Notes: generated from the letters alone by a model not told the origin. Positions 31,774 through 40,913 are shown, counted from the first letter of the stretch. The stretch is 64,000 bases of DNA from Actinoplanes solisilvae (GCF_003999975.1 NZ_RJAC01000004.1:62001-126000), one strand, 5' to 3'. Numbers and translations: made by a program.

Positions 31774-33330
31774 TTGTCGTCCAAGCTTGATCTGGACCCG
31801 CTGGTGGTCCGCGCCGCGCGCCGGCTCGCCGCGAAGGCGGGACGTCCGGTCGTCGACCTGGCCCGCTCGCACACCACCGTGTCGGTGGAACGGGCGGTGC
31901 TGCGCCTGGCCGGGGTGCACGGGGCCGACCAGGACGGCATCCCCTGGGTGAACCGCCTCGTCGACGCCGTGCGCGCCGACGTCGGGCTGGGCCACGGCAT
32001 CGCGACCCCGGTGTTCCACGCCATGCGGAGCACCGGGATCGACGACATCACGGTCCTCGCGCAGAAGGCCGCCACCGGAGCGCTGCGATTCGACGTACCG
32101 GAGAAGAAAGCCGACGTCACCGCGGCCCGCCGGGCAGCCAGGAAAGCGACCGGGGCCGGCCTGAAGATCGTCGACCGGCGGCGCGCCGAACGGGACCGGC
32201 TGATCAAACGATGGGGCGACCCGGAACAGCGGCCGTGGATCTACCTGATCGTCGCGACCGGCGACATCTACGAGGACATCCCGCAGGCCCAGGCAGCCGC
32301 CCGGGCCGGCGCCGACGTGATCGCGGTGATCCGCTCGACCGGGCAGTCCCTGCTCGACTACGTGCCCGAGGGCGCGACCCGCGAGGGCTTCGCCGGCACG
32401 TACGCCACCCAGGAGAACTTCCGGCTGATGCGGGCGGCCCTGGACGAGACGTCCAAGGAGCTGGGGCGCTACGTCAGGCTGACGAACTATGCGTCGGGGC
32501 TGTGCATGCCGGAGATCGCCGCGCTGGCCGGCATGGAACGGCTCGACATGATGCTCAACGACAGCATGTACGGCATCCTGTTCCGCGACATCAACCCGAT
32601 CCGCACGTTCGTCGACCAGCGGTTCAGCCGCCAGGTCCACGCCCGCGCCGGAATCATCATCAACACCGGCGAGGACAACTACCTCACCACGGCCGACGCC
32701 GTCGAAGCCGCCCACACGGTCACGGTGTCGCAGCTGCTCAACGAATACTTCGCCCACGAAGCCGGCCTTGAGAACTGGCAGCTCGGGCTCGGGCACGCCT
32801 TCGAGATCAACCCGGAACTGCCCGAGTCGTTCCGGCTCGAACTGGCCCACGCCCTGCTCGCCCGCGAACTGTTCCCCGACGCGCCCCTGAAGTGGATGCC
32901 GCCGACGAAACACATGACCGGCGACGTGTTCCGCGGCAATCTGCTCGACGGGTTCTTCAACCTCGTCGGGGCGCTGACCGGGCAGGGCATCCTGCTGGTC
33001 GGCATGATGACCGAGGCCGTCGTCACCCCGTGGCTGTCCGACCGCGACATCGCCCTGCAGAACGTCCGCTACGTGCTGACCGGCGCCGGCAATCTCCACG
33101 AGGATTTCGTCCCCGCGCCGGGCGGCTTCATCCAGCAGCGGGCCTCTCTGGTTCTGGCCGAGGCGATCGAGCTCCTCGAGAAGATCGTCGACGACTCCTT
33201 GCTCACCGCGATCGCCGAGGGCACGTTCGGGATCATGAAGCGCCCGGCCGACCGCGGAAAAGGCCTGGACGGCGTCGCTCGTCATGAGGACGGCTACTAC
33301 AACCCCGTCACGGAGGCCCTCGAATCATGA
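31774..33330 (+). CDS. kamD: Beta-lysine (D-lysine) 5,6-aminomutase, alpha subunit
   Basis: The 518-residue protein matches the large subunit of lysine 5,6-aminomutase over its length, with conserved stretches around LIVATGDIYEDIPQAQAAAR, RLTNYASGLCMPEIAALAGM, MLNDSMYGILFRDIN and WMPPTKHMTGDVFRGN. It forms the PLP/adenosylcobalamin TIM-barrel core that moves the terminal amino group from carbon 6 to 5. The TTG 31774 start follows an AGGAG ribosome-binding site; no ATG lies close by. Its stop overlaps the kamE ATG (ATGA), so subunit synthesis is coupled. Confidence 0.93.
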   Translation: MSSKLDLDPLVVRAARRLAAKAGRPVVDLARSHTTVSVERAVLRLAGVHGADQDGIPWVNRLVDAVRADVGLGHGIATPVFHAMRSTGIDDITVLAQKAATGALRFDVPEKKADVTAARRAARKATGAGLKIVDRRRAERDRLIKRWGDPEQRPWIYLIVATGDIYEDIPQAQAAARAGADVIAVIRSTGQSLLDYVPEGATREGFAGTYATQENFRLMRAALDETSKELGRYVRLTNYASGLCMPEIAALAGMERLDMMLNDSMYGILFRDINPIRTFVDQRFSRQVHARAGIIINTGEDNYLTTADAVEAAHTVTVSQLLNEYFAHEAGLENWQLGLGHAFEINPELPESFRLELAHALLARELFPDAPLKWMPPTKHMTGDVFRGNLLDGFFNLVGALTGQGILLVGMMTEAVVTPWLSDRDIALQNVRYVLTGAGNLHEDFVPAPGGFIQQRASLVLAEAIELLEKIVDDSLLTAIAEGTFGIMKRPADRGKGLDGVARHEDGYYNPVTEALES

Positions 33331-34061
33331 GCATCGTTCGCCCGTACGGGGACACGACCGGGGACGGCATGGTGCAGCTCTCGTTCACCCTGCCCATCCC
33401 GCACGACAAACGGGCCGAAGGAGCCGCCGTCCAGCTCGCCAACAAGATGGGCATGGACCCGGCGCTGCTCGTGCACGCCAAACCGATGGGGGACGGGTTC
33501 ACGTTCTTCGTCGTCTACGGCAGGGTCAGCCACCTCGTCGACACCGAGAAAGTGCAGGTCGTCGAACGCGACTTCCCGCTGCTCAGCGCCAAAGAGGTGA
33601 ACGCGACCATCAAGCGGCGGCTCCGGCGGCGGCTCAACGTGGTCGGCGCCTGCATCGGCACTGACGCGCACACCGTCGGGATCGACGCGATCCTCAACCT
33701 CAAGGGGATCGCGGGGGAGAAGGGCCTCGAGTACTACAGCGAGCTGTCGGTGACCAACATGGGCGCCCAGGTGTCGGTGCCCGACCTGGTCGAGACGGCC
33801 CGTGAACGCAAGGCCGACGCGGTACTCGTGTCGCAGGTCGTCACCCAGCGTGACGCGCATCTGCAGAACACCCGCGCGATGACGGCCGCGTTCCGCGAGG
33901 CGTTGCCGGCCGGCAAACGGCCCCTGCTGATCGTCGGCGGTCCTCGCTTCGACGAGCTCATGGCCGGTGAGCTCGGCGTCGACCGGATCTTCGGCCGCGG
34001 CACGACCCCGCGCGAAGTCGCCTCCTACCTCGTCCACGCCCTCGTCGGGAGCTCCTCATGA
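33327..34061 (+). CDS. kamE: Beta-lysine 5,6-aminomutase, beta subunit (B12-binding)
   Basis: The 244-residue subunit has a dimerisation region (residues 1-110) and a Rossmann-like cobalamin-binding domain containing the base-off/His-on motif DAHTVG (near residue 112) and the later [13 protein letters not shown] and IVGGPRF segments. It carries adenosylcobalamin and, in known enzymes, the PLP lysine. The ATG overlaps the end of kamD by four bases, and its own stop overlaps kal the same way. Confidence 0.93.
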   Translation: MSIVRPYGDTTGDGMVQLSFTLPIPHDKRAEGAAVQLANKMGMDPALLVHAKPMGDGFTFFVVYGRVSHLVDTEKVQVVERDFPLLSAKEVNATIKRRLRRRLNVVGACIGTDAHTVGIDAILNLKGIAGEKGLEYYSELSVTNMGAQVSVPDLVETARERKADAVLVSQVVTQRDAHLQNTRAMTAAFREALPAGKRPLLIVGGPRFDELMAGELGVDRIFGRGTTPREVASYLVHALVGSSS

Positions 34062-34423
34062 TCACCGTGACGCATCGCCGCTACGTGCCCTACTCGCACG
34101 CGCACTACGCCGGGAACCTGGTCGACGGGGCGTACTCGCTCGGCCTTTTCGGCGACGTGGCGACCGAGGTGTGCATCCAGCTCGACGGCGACGAGGGGCT
34201 GTTCGCCTCGTACGACGACGTGCAGTTCAAGGCGCCCGTGCAGGCCGGCGACGTCCTCGAGGTCGTCGCGACCGTCGTGCACATGGGCACCCGCAGCCGC
34301 AAGATCGCGTTCGAGTCGCGGGTCGTGTGCCGGGGCACGAGCGGGTCGGCCGCGACCGTTCTGGACGAGCCGATCGTCGCGGTGACCGCGACGGGCACGG
34401 TCGTCGTACCGCCGAAATCTTGA
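34058..34423 (+). CDS. kal: 3-aminobutyryl-CoA ammonia-lyase
   Basis: The 121-residue protein is a single hotdog domain with the Kal-type N-terminus ([20 protein letters not shown]), [19 protein letters not shown], and a conserved C-terminal strand set. It eliminates ammonia from 3-aminobutyryl-CoA to give crotonyl-CoA. The assignment rests on the [17 protein letters not shown] segment and on its place right after kamE with a four-base overlap. Its stop overlaps the start of the MutL-type gene (TTGA). Confidence 0.88.
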   Translation: MITVTHRRYVPYSHAHYAGNLVDGAYSLGLFGDVATEVCIQLDGDEGLFASYDDVQFKAPVQAGDVLEVVATVVHMGTRSRKIAFESRVVCRGTSGSAATVLDEPIVAVTATGTVVVPPKS

Positions 34424-35670
34424 ACACAGCCGTCTGCGTCGATGTCGGGTCGACGTACACGAAGGCCGCCCTCATCGACGTCGGTGACGGGCGGCTGATC
34501 CGGCGGGCCGAGGTGCCGACGACCACCGGCGGTGACGTGCTGACCGGCCTCGATCAGGCGGTCGAAGCGGTCGGCGGCGGCGATCGGCTGTACGTGTGCT
34601 CGTCGGCCGGCGGTGGGCTGCGGCTGGCTGTCGTCGGCTACGAGGAACTGGTCACCGCGGAGGCCGGGCACCGGGTCGGGCTGTCGGCCGGCGCGCGCGT
34701 CGTGCACGTGGCGGCCGGTCCGCTCGACGGGCGGGCGGTGACCGCGCTGCGCGAATCGCGTCCGGATGTGATCCTGCTGGTCGGCGGCACCGACGGCGGC
34801 GACGGCGAGGTGCTGCTGCACAACGCCGGTCGCCTGGCCACCTCCCGGCTGCGTGTCCCGGTCGTCGTGGCGGGCAACGCCGACGTACGCGACGAGGCCG
34901 CGGCCCGGTTGACCGGACGTGACGTGCCGGTGACCGTCACGGGCAACGTGCTGCCGCGCATCGGCGTGCTCGATCCGGGGCCGGCGCGCGCCGCCATCCG
35001 CGAGGTGTTCCTGCGGCACGTCATCGGCGGCAAACGCCTGTCGAAAGGCCCCCGGTTCGCGTCGCTGGTGCGCGCGGCCACGCCCGACGCCGTGCTCGCC
35101 GGGGTCGAACTGCTGGCCGACGTGACCGGAGCGGGTGTGCTGGTCGTGGACGTGGGCGGGGCCACCACCGACGTCTACTCGGCGCTGATCCCGGACGCCG
35201 AGAGCGAATGGGGGCCGCGCCGCGACGTGGCCGGAACCCTGTGGCGGTCCCGGACCGTCGAGGGCGACCTGGGCGTCGCAGTGGGCGCCGACGGGACCCG
35301 CGCGGCGGCCGTGGCCGAGAAGTTGGCACTGCGGGAATCCGGACACCTCGCGGGTGACCGTGAGTTAGCCGCCGCCGCGGCCACGATCGCGCTGCGGCGC
35401 CACGCGCGGGGCCACTCGACCGGTCCTGGTCAGCCCCGCACCGGCGGGCGCGATCTCCGCGACGTACGCCTGGTCGTCGGCTCGGGCGGGGTGCTGCGCC
35501 ACGGCGGCGGCGCGTATGTGCTGGACGCGGTGCTGACCGACCATTCCGGGGGCTGGGCCGCGCCGGCCACGGCTCGTACGGTCGTCGATGAGCGCTACGT
35601 CCTGGCCGCCGCCGGGCTGTTGGCGATCGATCACCGCGACGCGGCCGTGACCCTGGTGAACAGCCTGTAG
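34420..35670 (+). CDS. MutL/GlmL-type ATPase, probable reactivating factor for KamDE
   Basis: The 416-residue protein begins with an ASKHA phosphate motif ([17 protein letters not shown]) and has a second nucleotide motif [28 protein letters not shown], and the C-terminal [14 protein letters not shown]. It belongs to the MutL/GlmL family encoded beside cobalamin-dependent mutases, thought to exchange damaged cobalamin using ATP. Start TTG 34420 is in frame and overlaps kal by four bases. Being last in the kamDE operon makes KamDE the natural client. Confidence 0.85.
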   Translation: MNTAVCVDVGSTYTKAALIDVGDGRLIRRAEVPTTTGGDVLTGLDQAVEAVGGGDRLYVCSSAGGGLRLAVVGYEELVTAEAGHRVGLSAGARVVHVAAGPLDGRAVTALRESRPDVILLVGGTDGGDGEVLLHNAGRLATSRLRVPVVVAGNADVRDEAAARLTGRDVPVTVTGNVLPRIGVLDPGPARAAIREVFLRHVIGGKRLSKGPRFASLVRAATPDAVLAGVELLADVTGAGVLVVDVGGATTDVYSALIPDAESEWGPRRDVAGTLWRSRTVEGDLGVAVGADGTRAAAVAEKLALRESGHLAGDRELAAAAATIALRRHARGHSTGPGQPRTGGRDLRDVRLVVGSGGVLRHGGGAYVLDAVLTDHSGGWAAPATARTVVDERYVLAAAGLLAIDHRDAAVTLVNSL

Positions 35671-36200
35671 CCTGCACGAGGACACCGGATGACACGCCGA
35701 CGAATGCGACACGCCCGAGAGCGGGGACGCCGGTTGACAGCACCGCGGGGGGCGGACGTACCGTCGTCGAATCCTGAGCACGGCGAGCGACTCTGTTCGC
35801 TTCGTTCCTTCGCCCACTGGCCGCAGTCCTCGCAGGGGTCGCGCGTTCAGCCAGGTCCAGGGGGTGGGGGTCGGCGGGGCGGCGCGGACCGGTCGTGCCG
35901 GTGGGACAACGGAAGGGACGGCGCCAGTAGACAACGCCGTGACCCGCGCAGCCGGCGCGGAGCACGTCGGTCCGAAGGCGACCGCGACATCCGTGCGGCC
36001 CACCGACCGTGCCCCGGAATCGGCTACACCCACGAGGCGCGGTCCACGGACCGCGCCTCGATCTCTGTCTCGCTCCCGCTCGAATTCCCTCCGACCGCCC
36101 CGGCCGCCGGCCCCGACCGGAATAAATCGTTCCCATATCGATGTCACCCTCGCCCGCACTGTCCGTTTCCGTCCAGAGGGCTCCAGGTAGCCTCTCGCGG
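35671..36200. other. Intergenic region between the kam operon and lnt
   Basis: No gene is supported in this 530-bp stretch; open frames on both strands are Arg/Ser/Pro-rich and not protein-like. A TTGACA (35734-35739) with TACCGT (35759-35764) could be a promoter, but the 19-bp spacer is long. An 11-bp-stem hairpin lies at 36034-36059. Confidence 0.5.
36034..36059. terminator. Hairpin, possible terminator without U-run
   Basis: GAGGCGCGGTC and GACCGCGCCTC form a perfect 11-bp stem with a 4-nt CACG loop. No T-tract follows, as is common for actinobacterial terminators. It is 364 bp after the kam operon and 140 bp before lnt, so its client is uncertain. Confidence 0.5.
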
Positions 36201-37847
36201 GTGGAGATGACGATGCAGCCGCCCGCTGCGCCGCAGGTCACCGAGGCCGCCGGGCGACCGCGCCCGATCGGGTTCCGGGTGGCCCTGCCGCTGGCCGTGC
36301 TGGCCGGCCTTACCCTGCTGCTCGCCCTCCCGCCGTACGGTCTGTGGTGGCTCTCGCCAGTCGGTGTGGCACTGCTCGCCGCGGCGACCCACCGGCGGCG
36401 GCTGCGGGCCGGGTTCGGGCTCGGCTTCGTCGCCGGGCTGGTGCTGTTCCTGCCGCTGCTGTGGTGGACGACGTTCGCCGCCGGATGGCTGCCCTGGCTG
36501 CTGCTGTCGCTCGCCCAGGCGGCATACCTGGGCCTGCTCGGTCTTCTCAGCGCCTGGCTGTCGCCGTTGGCCGACCGGTGGCGGGCGCTGTGGCCGCTGC
36601 TGCTCGGCCTGCTCTGGACGACCCAGGAGGCGGCCCGCGACCGCGCCCCGTTCGGCGGTTTCCCGTGGGGGCGGCTCGCCTTCAGCCAGGACGACGGGCC
36701 CGCCCTGCGCCTCGCCGCGTACGGGGGTGCCCCGCTGGTCACCTTCGCCGTCGCGGCCGCCGGTGGCGCCCTGATCGCGCTCGCCTGGCGGGCCTGGCGG
36801 CCCGCTCCCCGGGTGCGCCGCCCGCTCGGCCCGGTGATCGGGTTCGCGCTCGTGGCCGGGGCGCTGATCGCGGGTCCGCTGCTCGTCCCGGTCGCCGCCC
36901 CCGGTTCCTCGAGCGCGACCGTCGCGATCGTGCAGGGCAACGTGCCGCGCCTCGGCCTCGACTTCAACGCCCAGCGCCGCGCCGTGCTCGACAACCACGT
37001 CAACGCCACCCAGAAACTCGCCGCCGACGTCGCCGCCGGCCGGCAGAAACAGCCCGACCTGGTCGTGTGGCCCGAGAACTCCAGCGACATCGACCCGCTG
37101 CGCAACCCCGACGCGGCCGCCGAGATCTCCCTGGCCGCCGACACGATCAAGGCCCCGATCCTGGTCGGCACCGTGCTGCGCACCGCCAAGCCGGGCGACA
37201 TCGAGAACGCCGGCATCCTGTGGAACCCGGGCACCGGCCCCGACCTGGCCCAGAAATACGTCAAACGCCACCCCGTGCCGTTCGCCGAGTACATGCCGCT
37301 GCGCCCGGTCGCCCGGCTGGTCACCGACAAGGTCGACCTGGTCCGCAACATGCTCTCCGGCGACCACCCCGGCGTCGTACGCACCGGCAAGGTCACCCTC
37401 GGCGACGTCATCTGCTTCGAGGTGGCGTACGACAGTGTGGTCCGCGACACTGTCATCGGAGGGGCGCAGGTGCTCGCGGTGCAGACCAACAACGCGACCT
37501 TCAACGAGGCCGAGGCCCGTCAGCAGCTCGCCATGGTGCGGCTGCGCGCCGTCGAGCACGGCCGGGAGGCGCTGATGGTTTCCACCGTCGGGGTGTCCGG
37601 CTTCGTCGGAACCGCTGGTCAGGTCCATGAGTCGAGCGGCTTCAACGTCGGCGCGGTGATGGTGCGTGAGATGCGCGTGAGCGCTACGACTACGCTGGCG
37701 ACTCGTTTGGGTCATTGGCCCGAGTTGGCGGCGGTCGCGTTGACGATCGTCGCCGTGGCCGGTGCGCTTCCGTTGCGTCGCCGCCGGCGCACCACGGACG
37801 ATGCTCGCCGCGACGCCGGCGACGAACGGAATGCGGAGGCACGGTGA
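36201..37847 (+). CDS. lnt: Apolipoprotein N-acyltransferase
   Basis: The 548-residue membrane protein has about seven N-terminal helices, a periplasmic-type nitrilase domain and a final C-terminal helix. The catalytic triad is visible as Glu in VVWPENSSDID, Lys in the AQKYVKRHPVPFAEYMP region and Cys in GDVICFEVAYD. It N-acylates the diacylglyceryl Cys of lipoproteins. GTG 36201 follows TAGCCT (36188-36193) by seven bases, suggesting a leaderless message. Its stop overlaps the ppm GTG, giving a coupled pair that corresponds to the fused two-domain Ppm1 of mycobacteria. Confidence 0.93.
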   Translation: MEMTMQPPAAPQVTEAAGRPRPIGFRVALPLAVLAGLTLLLALPPYGLWWLSPVGVALLAAATHRRRLRAGFGLGFVAGLVLFLPLLWWTTFAAGWLPWLLLSLAQAAYLGLLGLLSAWLSPLADRWRALWPLLLGLLWTTQEAARDRAPFGGFPWGRLAFSQDDGPALRLAAYGGAPLVTFAVAAAGGALIALAWRAWRPAPRVRRPLGPVIGFALVAGALIAGPLLVPVAAPGSSSATVAIVQGNVPRLGLDFNAQRRAVLDNHVNATQKLAADVAAGRQKQPDLVVWPENSSDIDPLRNPDAAAEISLAADTIKAPILVGTVLRTAKPGDIENAGILWNPGTGPDLAQKYVKRHPVPFAEYMPLRPVARLVTDKVDLVRNMLSGDHPGVVRTGKVTLGDVICFEVAYDSVVRDTVIGGAQVLAVQTNNATFNEAEARQQLAMVRLRAVEHGREALMVSTVGVSGFVGTAGQVHESSGFNVGAVMVREMRVSATTTLATRLGHWPELAAVALTIVAVAGALPLRRRRRTTDDARRDAGDERNAEAR

Positions 37848-38629
37848 GCGAGGAAGGCTACCCCGGGGCGGGGCGGGTCCTGGTGGTGATCCCGACCTAC
37901 AACGAGGCGGACAACATCCGCATGATCACCGAGCGGGTCCGTCGCGCGGTGCCCGCGGTCGACATCCTCGTCGCCGACGACAACTCGCCCGACGGCACCG
38001 GCGGCATCGCCGACGAGCTGGCCGCCGCCGACGACCACATCTTCGTGCTGCACCGCGCCGGCAAGGAAGGGCTCGGGGCGGCGTACAAGGCCGGTTTCGC
38101 GTGGGCCAAGAACAAGGGCTACGACGCGGTCGTCGAGATGGACGCCGACGGCTCCCACGCCCCCGAGGAGCTGTCGAAGCTGCTCGACGCGCTGGCCGAC
38201 AACGACGCCGTGCTCGGCACCCGCTACATCCCCGGCGGCAGCGTGCACAACTGGCCGATCCACCGCCTGCTGCTCTCGCGCGGCGGCAACATCTACATCC
38301 GCATGGCGCTGCGCATGCCGTTCAAGGACGCGACCGGCGGCTACCGCGCCTACCGCATGCCGGTCCTCGACGAGATCAACGTCGAGACGGTCGCGTCGAC
38401 GGGCTACTCGTTCCAGGTCGAGCTCGCCTGGCGCACCTACCGCTCCGGGTTCCGCATCGCCGAGGTGCCGATCACGTTCACCGAGCGCGAACACGGCGTC
38501 AGCAAGATGAGCGGCAACATTTTCAAGGAGCAGCTGCTCAGGGTCACATTGTGGGGCGTCGAAGCCCGCCGTGAGTCGCTGCGCCAGCGGTTCGGCAAGA
38601 AGGCGGCCGAGGGTTCGACCTGGCCGTGA
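37844..38629 (+). CDS. ppm: Polyprenol-phosphate mannosyltransferase (dolichol-P-mannose synthase-like)
   Basis: The 261-residue GT2 glycosyltransferase has VVIPTYNEADNI, ILVADDNSPDGTGGIAD and the DXD-containing VVEMDADGSHAPEEL, then GTRYIPGGSV and FTEREHGVSKMSG. It transfers mannose from GDP-mannose to polyprenyl phosphate, supplying lipoglycan and protein mannosylation at the membrane. GTG 37844 follows GGAGG and overlaps the lnt stop by four bases. There is no membrane anchor of its own, so interaction with Lnt at the membrane is plausible, as in split Ppm systems. Confidence 0.92.
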   Translation: MSEEGYPGAGRVLVVIPTYNEADNIRMITERVRRAVPAVDILVADDNSPDGTGGIADELAAADDHIFVLHRAGKEGLGAAYKAGFAWAKNKGYDAVVEMDADGSHAPEELSKLLDALADNDAVLGTRYIPGGSVHNWPIHRLLLSRGGNIYIRMALRMPFKDATGGYRAYRMPVLDEINVETVASTGYSFQVELAWRTYRSGFRIAEVPITFTEREHGVSKMSGNIFKEQLLRVTLWGVEARRESLRQRFGKKAAEGSTWP

Positions 38630-38678
38630 CCGGGCGATCGCGTGTCATGCTTGAGAGGTCATAGACACGGAGGAACGC

Positions 38679-39209
38679 ATGCGTGGTCGAGGCCTGGCCC
38701 TACTGCCGCTGGGGCTGTCGTTGCTGGCGGTCGTCGAGATCGTCGTATTCATCGCCGTGGTGCACGCCATCGGCGGGGCGTGGGCCGTGCTGCTGGGCGT
38801 CGCGGCCAGCCTGACCGGCATGGCGTTGCTGCGCCGTGAGGGCATCAAGGGCTGGCGCCGCTTCCAGGCGGCCGCCGCCGAGGGCCGCCCGCCCGGCCAC
38901 CAGGTGTCCAACTCGCTGGTCGGCCTGCTCGGCGCCCTGCTGCTGGCCCTGCCCGGGTTCGTCAGCTCGGCCGCGGGCCTGCTCCTGCTGCTGCCCCCGG
39001 GCCGCCAGCTGGCCCGCCACCAGATGGAGCGCTACGCCGAACGCCGCGTGGGCGGCGCCGTGGCCGGCGACCTGTTCGGCGCCCGCCACGTCCGCACCCA
39101 GTCCGGCGACCCGATCGTCGTGATCGACGAAGACCCCGCCCCGCCCGGCCCGCGCACCCCCGCCGCCGCGATCGAGGGCGAGGTCATCGAGGGCGAAGTC
39201 CTGCGCTGA
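38679..39209 (+). CDS. fxsA: FxsA family membrane protein
   Basis: The 176-residue protein has the FxsA layout: two N-terminal helices (LLPLGLSLLAVVEIVVFIAV and AWAVLLGVAASLTGMALL), a GIKGWRRFQAAAAEGR linker, then LVGLLGALLLALPGFVSSAA and LLLLLPPGR. A cytoplasmic tail with repeated acidic GEVIEGEV ends the protein. FxsA relates to phage exclusion and cytoplasmic-membrane functions in E. coli; its role here is unknown. ATG 38679 follows GGAGG. It is convergent with rbpA across a terminator. Confidence 0.9.
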   Translation: MRGRGLALLPLGLSLLAVVEIVVFIAVVHAIGGAWAVLLGVAASLTGMALLRREGIKGWRRFQAAAAEGRPPGHQVSNSLVGLLGALLLALPGFVSSAAGLLLLLPPGRQLARHQMERYAERRVGGAVAGDLFGARHVRTQSGDPIVVIDEDPAPPGPRTPAAAIEGEVIEGEVLR

Positions 39210-39225
39210 CCCCAGGGCACACGAA

Positions 39226-39255
39226 AAGGCCGCTCCCGTCGTCGGGAGCGGCCTT
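39226..39255. terminator. Bidirectional terminator between fxsA and rbpA
   Basis: AAGGCCGCTCCCG and CGGGAGCGGCCTT form a perfect 13-bp stem with loop TCGT, located between convergent genes, with an A-run on the left and a TTG on the right. Confidence 0.88.
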
Positions 39256-39275
39256 GTCTCGTTCTGCCGGCCGGG

Positions 39276-39614
39276 TCAGCGGCCTCGGCGGGTGCGGACC
39301 TCTTGGAGCCGCTCGTTGAGGATGTCCTCCAGCTCCGAGATCGAACGCCGCTCGAGGAGCATGTCCCAGTGGGTGCGCGGCGGCTTGGCCTTCTTCTGCT
39401 CCGGCTCGCTGCCGTCGACCAGTCGGGCGACGCTGCCGTCGAACTTGCACTCCCAGGTGGTAGGCACCTCGGCGTCGACGGCGAACGGCACCTCGAACTG
39501 GTGACCCTTCACGCAGAGGTATTCTCGGGTCTGCCGGGGCGCCAGCTCGGTGTTGCGGTCGGACTCGTAGCTGACTGCGCCAAGACGGCTGCCGCGCAGC
39601 ATGCGTTCGCCCAT
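39276..39614 (-). CDS. rbpA: RNA polymerase-binding protein RbpA
   Basis: The 112-residue protein has the RbpA N-terminal tail (GERMLRGSRLGAVSYESDRN), the zinc-binding-type core (REYLCVKGHQFEVPFAVDAE, then PTTWECKFDG), a basic linker (KKAKPPRTHWDMLLERRS) and the sigma-interacting C-terminus (ISELEDILNERLQEVR). It stabilises the RNA polymerase holoenzyme with the principal sigma factor. The start follows a GAGGGGAAG ribosome-binding site, and an exact SigR-type promoter lies 41 bp upstream. Confidence 0.95.
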   Translation of the reverse strand: MGERMLRGSRLGAVSYESDRNTELAPRQTREYLCVKGHQFEVPFAVDAEVPTTWECKFDGSVARLVDGSEPEQKKAKPPRTHWDMLLERRSISELEDILNERLQEVRTRRGR

Positions 39615-39654
39615 GGTGGCTTCCCCTCGCTCGTGGTGCTGCTCTCGTTGGTGT

Positions 39655-39680
39655 AACGAAAGGGGCGGCCGCGGGATTCC
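39655..39680 (-). promoter_or_regulatory. SigR-type promoter of rbpA
   Basis: Read on the minus strand, GGAAT (39680-39676) is followed by exactly 18 bp and GTT (39657-39655), the core of the thiol-oxidative-stress SigR consensus. rbpA is a known SigR target in Streptomyces, and here the site lies about 41 bp upstream of the rbpA start. Confidence 0.75.
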
Positions 39681-39977
39681 TACGGTCGCCGAGACTATGT
39701 CCCGCCGTTGTGACGGCGGTGTTAACGCTACGAGCCTATCCGGCCCCGGCTCGTGCTCGTCACCGCGAACCCCCGCCGAAGTGGACCTTGGTCCATTTTA
39801 CGGCCTATCAGTGTTCTTCTGCTGGTGCGAGATTAGTCACTCACGCGATAAATCCCGCATATCACCGCGCCGCCGGGCTCAACCGGGCTCGGCGACACGA
39901 TCGGCCACCACCCACCGCGGTTGAGAATTCCCAACCGTCCCAGTTTCTCGATGCGCTTCCTTCCCCCCGCACCGTGC
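39681..39977. other. Intergenic region upstream of rbpA
   Basis: No gene is supported. The region is AT-richer than average and probably holds upstream regulatory DNA of rbpA on the minus strand and the 3' end of the lipoprotein gene transcript. Confidence 0.4.
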
Positions 39978-40913
39978 TCACGCGGAAGCGTGTTCGGTTC
40001 GCCACAGCCCGGGCGGCACCGGGGTCGACGGCGCCCCACCGCCCGGCCGCCGATCGCCCCGCAGGGTGTCGGCGCGCGCACCGGCCGAGTCGGCCATCCG
40101 ACGGAACGCCTCGAGCCGGTCAATGTTCTCCCGCACCGCCCGCTGCTGCGCCTCGGCCAGAACCCCGCCCAGCACCTCGACGAGCCCCACCCGTGCCTTG
40201 CACCGCACATCGGCGACCGCCGTCCGTTTCTCCACGGCCGTGGCCCGCACCGCCCGCGGAGCCCACCAGCGCGGATCGGTCGCGGCGTCCTGCGGCCGCT
40301 CGTAGCCGAAGCCGGCCCCGGCCATGCACGCGCTCCACCGCTCGACGACGGCCGTCGCACGTGGGTCGGCCCACGCCCGCCCGAGGGCTTCGGCGCCGAG
40401 CCGTCGAAGCCAGTCCCACTCGTCCGCCCGCCAGCCGATCACCCGGCCCGCCTCCGGCTCGCAGCCGAGCCGTGCCTGCGCCGCGCTGAGCGGTCGCTGG
40501 GCGGGTGCGGGATCCCAGTGGTAGCCGGAGGACTCGGCCAGCCCCTCGTCGGCCAGCCCGAAGCGCTGGGCCCGGTGGCGCAGCAGATCGATGTCGTTGC
40601 GCTCGACCGGCTCCCACGGCCGGCCGTGCCGCGACAGGCAGTCACGGGTCAGCCGCTTGATCACCGTGTCGATGTCGTTGGCCTGGGCCGCCGCGGGCAA
40701 GTATTGATCGAGCGCGAACCGGACCGTCCCCGGGTCTGCCCCCGGACTCGCACCCGGACCCGCCGCCAACCCGGCCGTCCCGGGTGGCGGCGGAGGCATG
40801 ACCGGCGCGACGGCCCGTACCGCCTCGGACCCGGACCGCCCGGCGGAGCAGGCCCCGGCCGGCAGCACGACGGCGAGCAGCGCAAGGCACCAGAACTGGC
40901 GCGACAACCGCAT
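39978..40913 (-). CDS. Secreted lipoprotein, unknown function
   Basis: The 311-residue protein begins with a lipoprotein signal peptide (MRLSRQFWCLALLAVVLPAG then AC), with the lipidated Cys near residue 22 in an AGAC box. A Pro-rich linker (VMPPPPPGTAGLAAGPG) leads to a mature domain with four further Cys (for example TRDCLSRHGRPW, RLGCEPEAG, WSACMAGAGF and VRCKARVGL) that may pair. The WSACMAGAG-type motif recurs in actinobacterial secreted proteins of unknown role. ATG 40913 follows GGGAGG. It stands alone. Confidence 0.75.
   Translation of the reverse strand: MRLSRQFWCLALLAVVLPAGACSAGRSGSEAVRAVAPVMPPPPPGTAGLAAGPGASPGADPGTVRFALDQYLPAAAQANDIDTVIKRLTRDCLSRHGRPWEPVERNDIDLLRHRAQRFGLADEGLAESSGYHWDPAPAQRPLSAAQARLGCEPEAGRVIGWRADEWDWLRRLGAEALGRAWADPRATAVVERWSACMAGAGFGYERPQDAATDPRWWAPRAVRATAVEKRTAVADVRCKARVGLVEVLGGVLAEAQQRAVRENIDRLEAFRRMADSAGARADTLRGDRRPGGGAPSTPVPPGLWRTEHASA

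Noticed and set aside
30469-33285. 938-residue open frame on the minus strand opposite the amidohydrolase and kamD
   Set aside because: It is the high-GC antisense shadow of two clear genes; its translation is low-complexity Arg/Gly/Pro/His with no domain.
35021-37504. 827-residue minus-strand open frame over mutL-like and lnt
   Set aside because: Antisense shadow; Ser/Arg/Pro-rich, with no motifs, over well-supported plus-strand genes.
39226-39255. Perfect hairpin considered as a regulatory operator
   Set aside because: Its place between convergent genes and 13-bp GC stem with short loop fit a terminator better.
40439-40645. Small minus-strand frame within the lipoprotein gene at 39978-40913
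   Set aside because: Out-of-frame overlap with a gene that has a clear lipoprotein signal, ribosome-binding site and codon bias.
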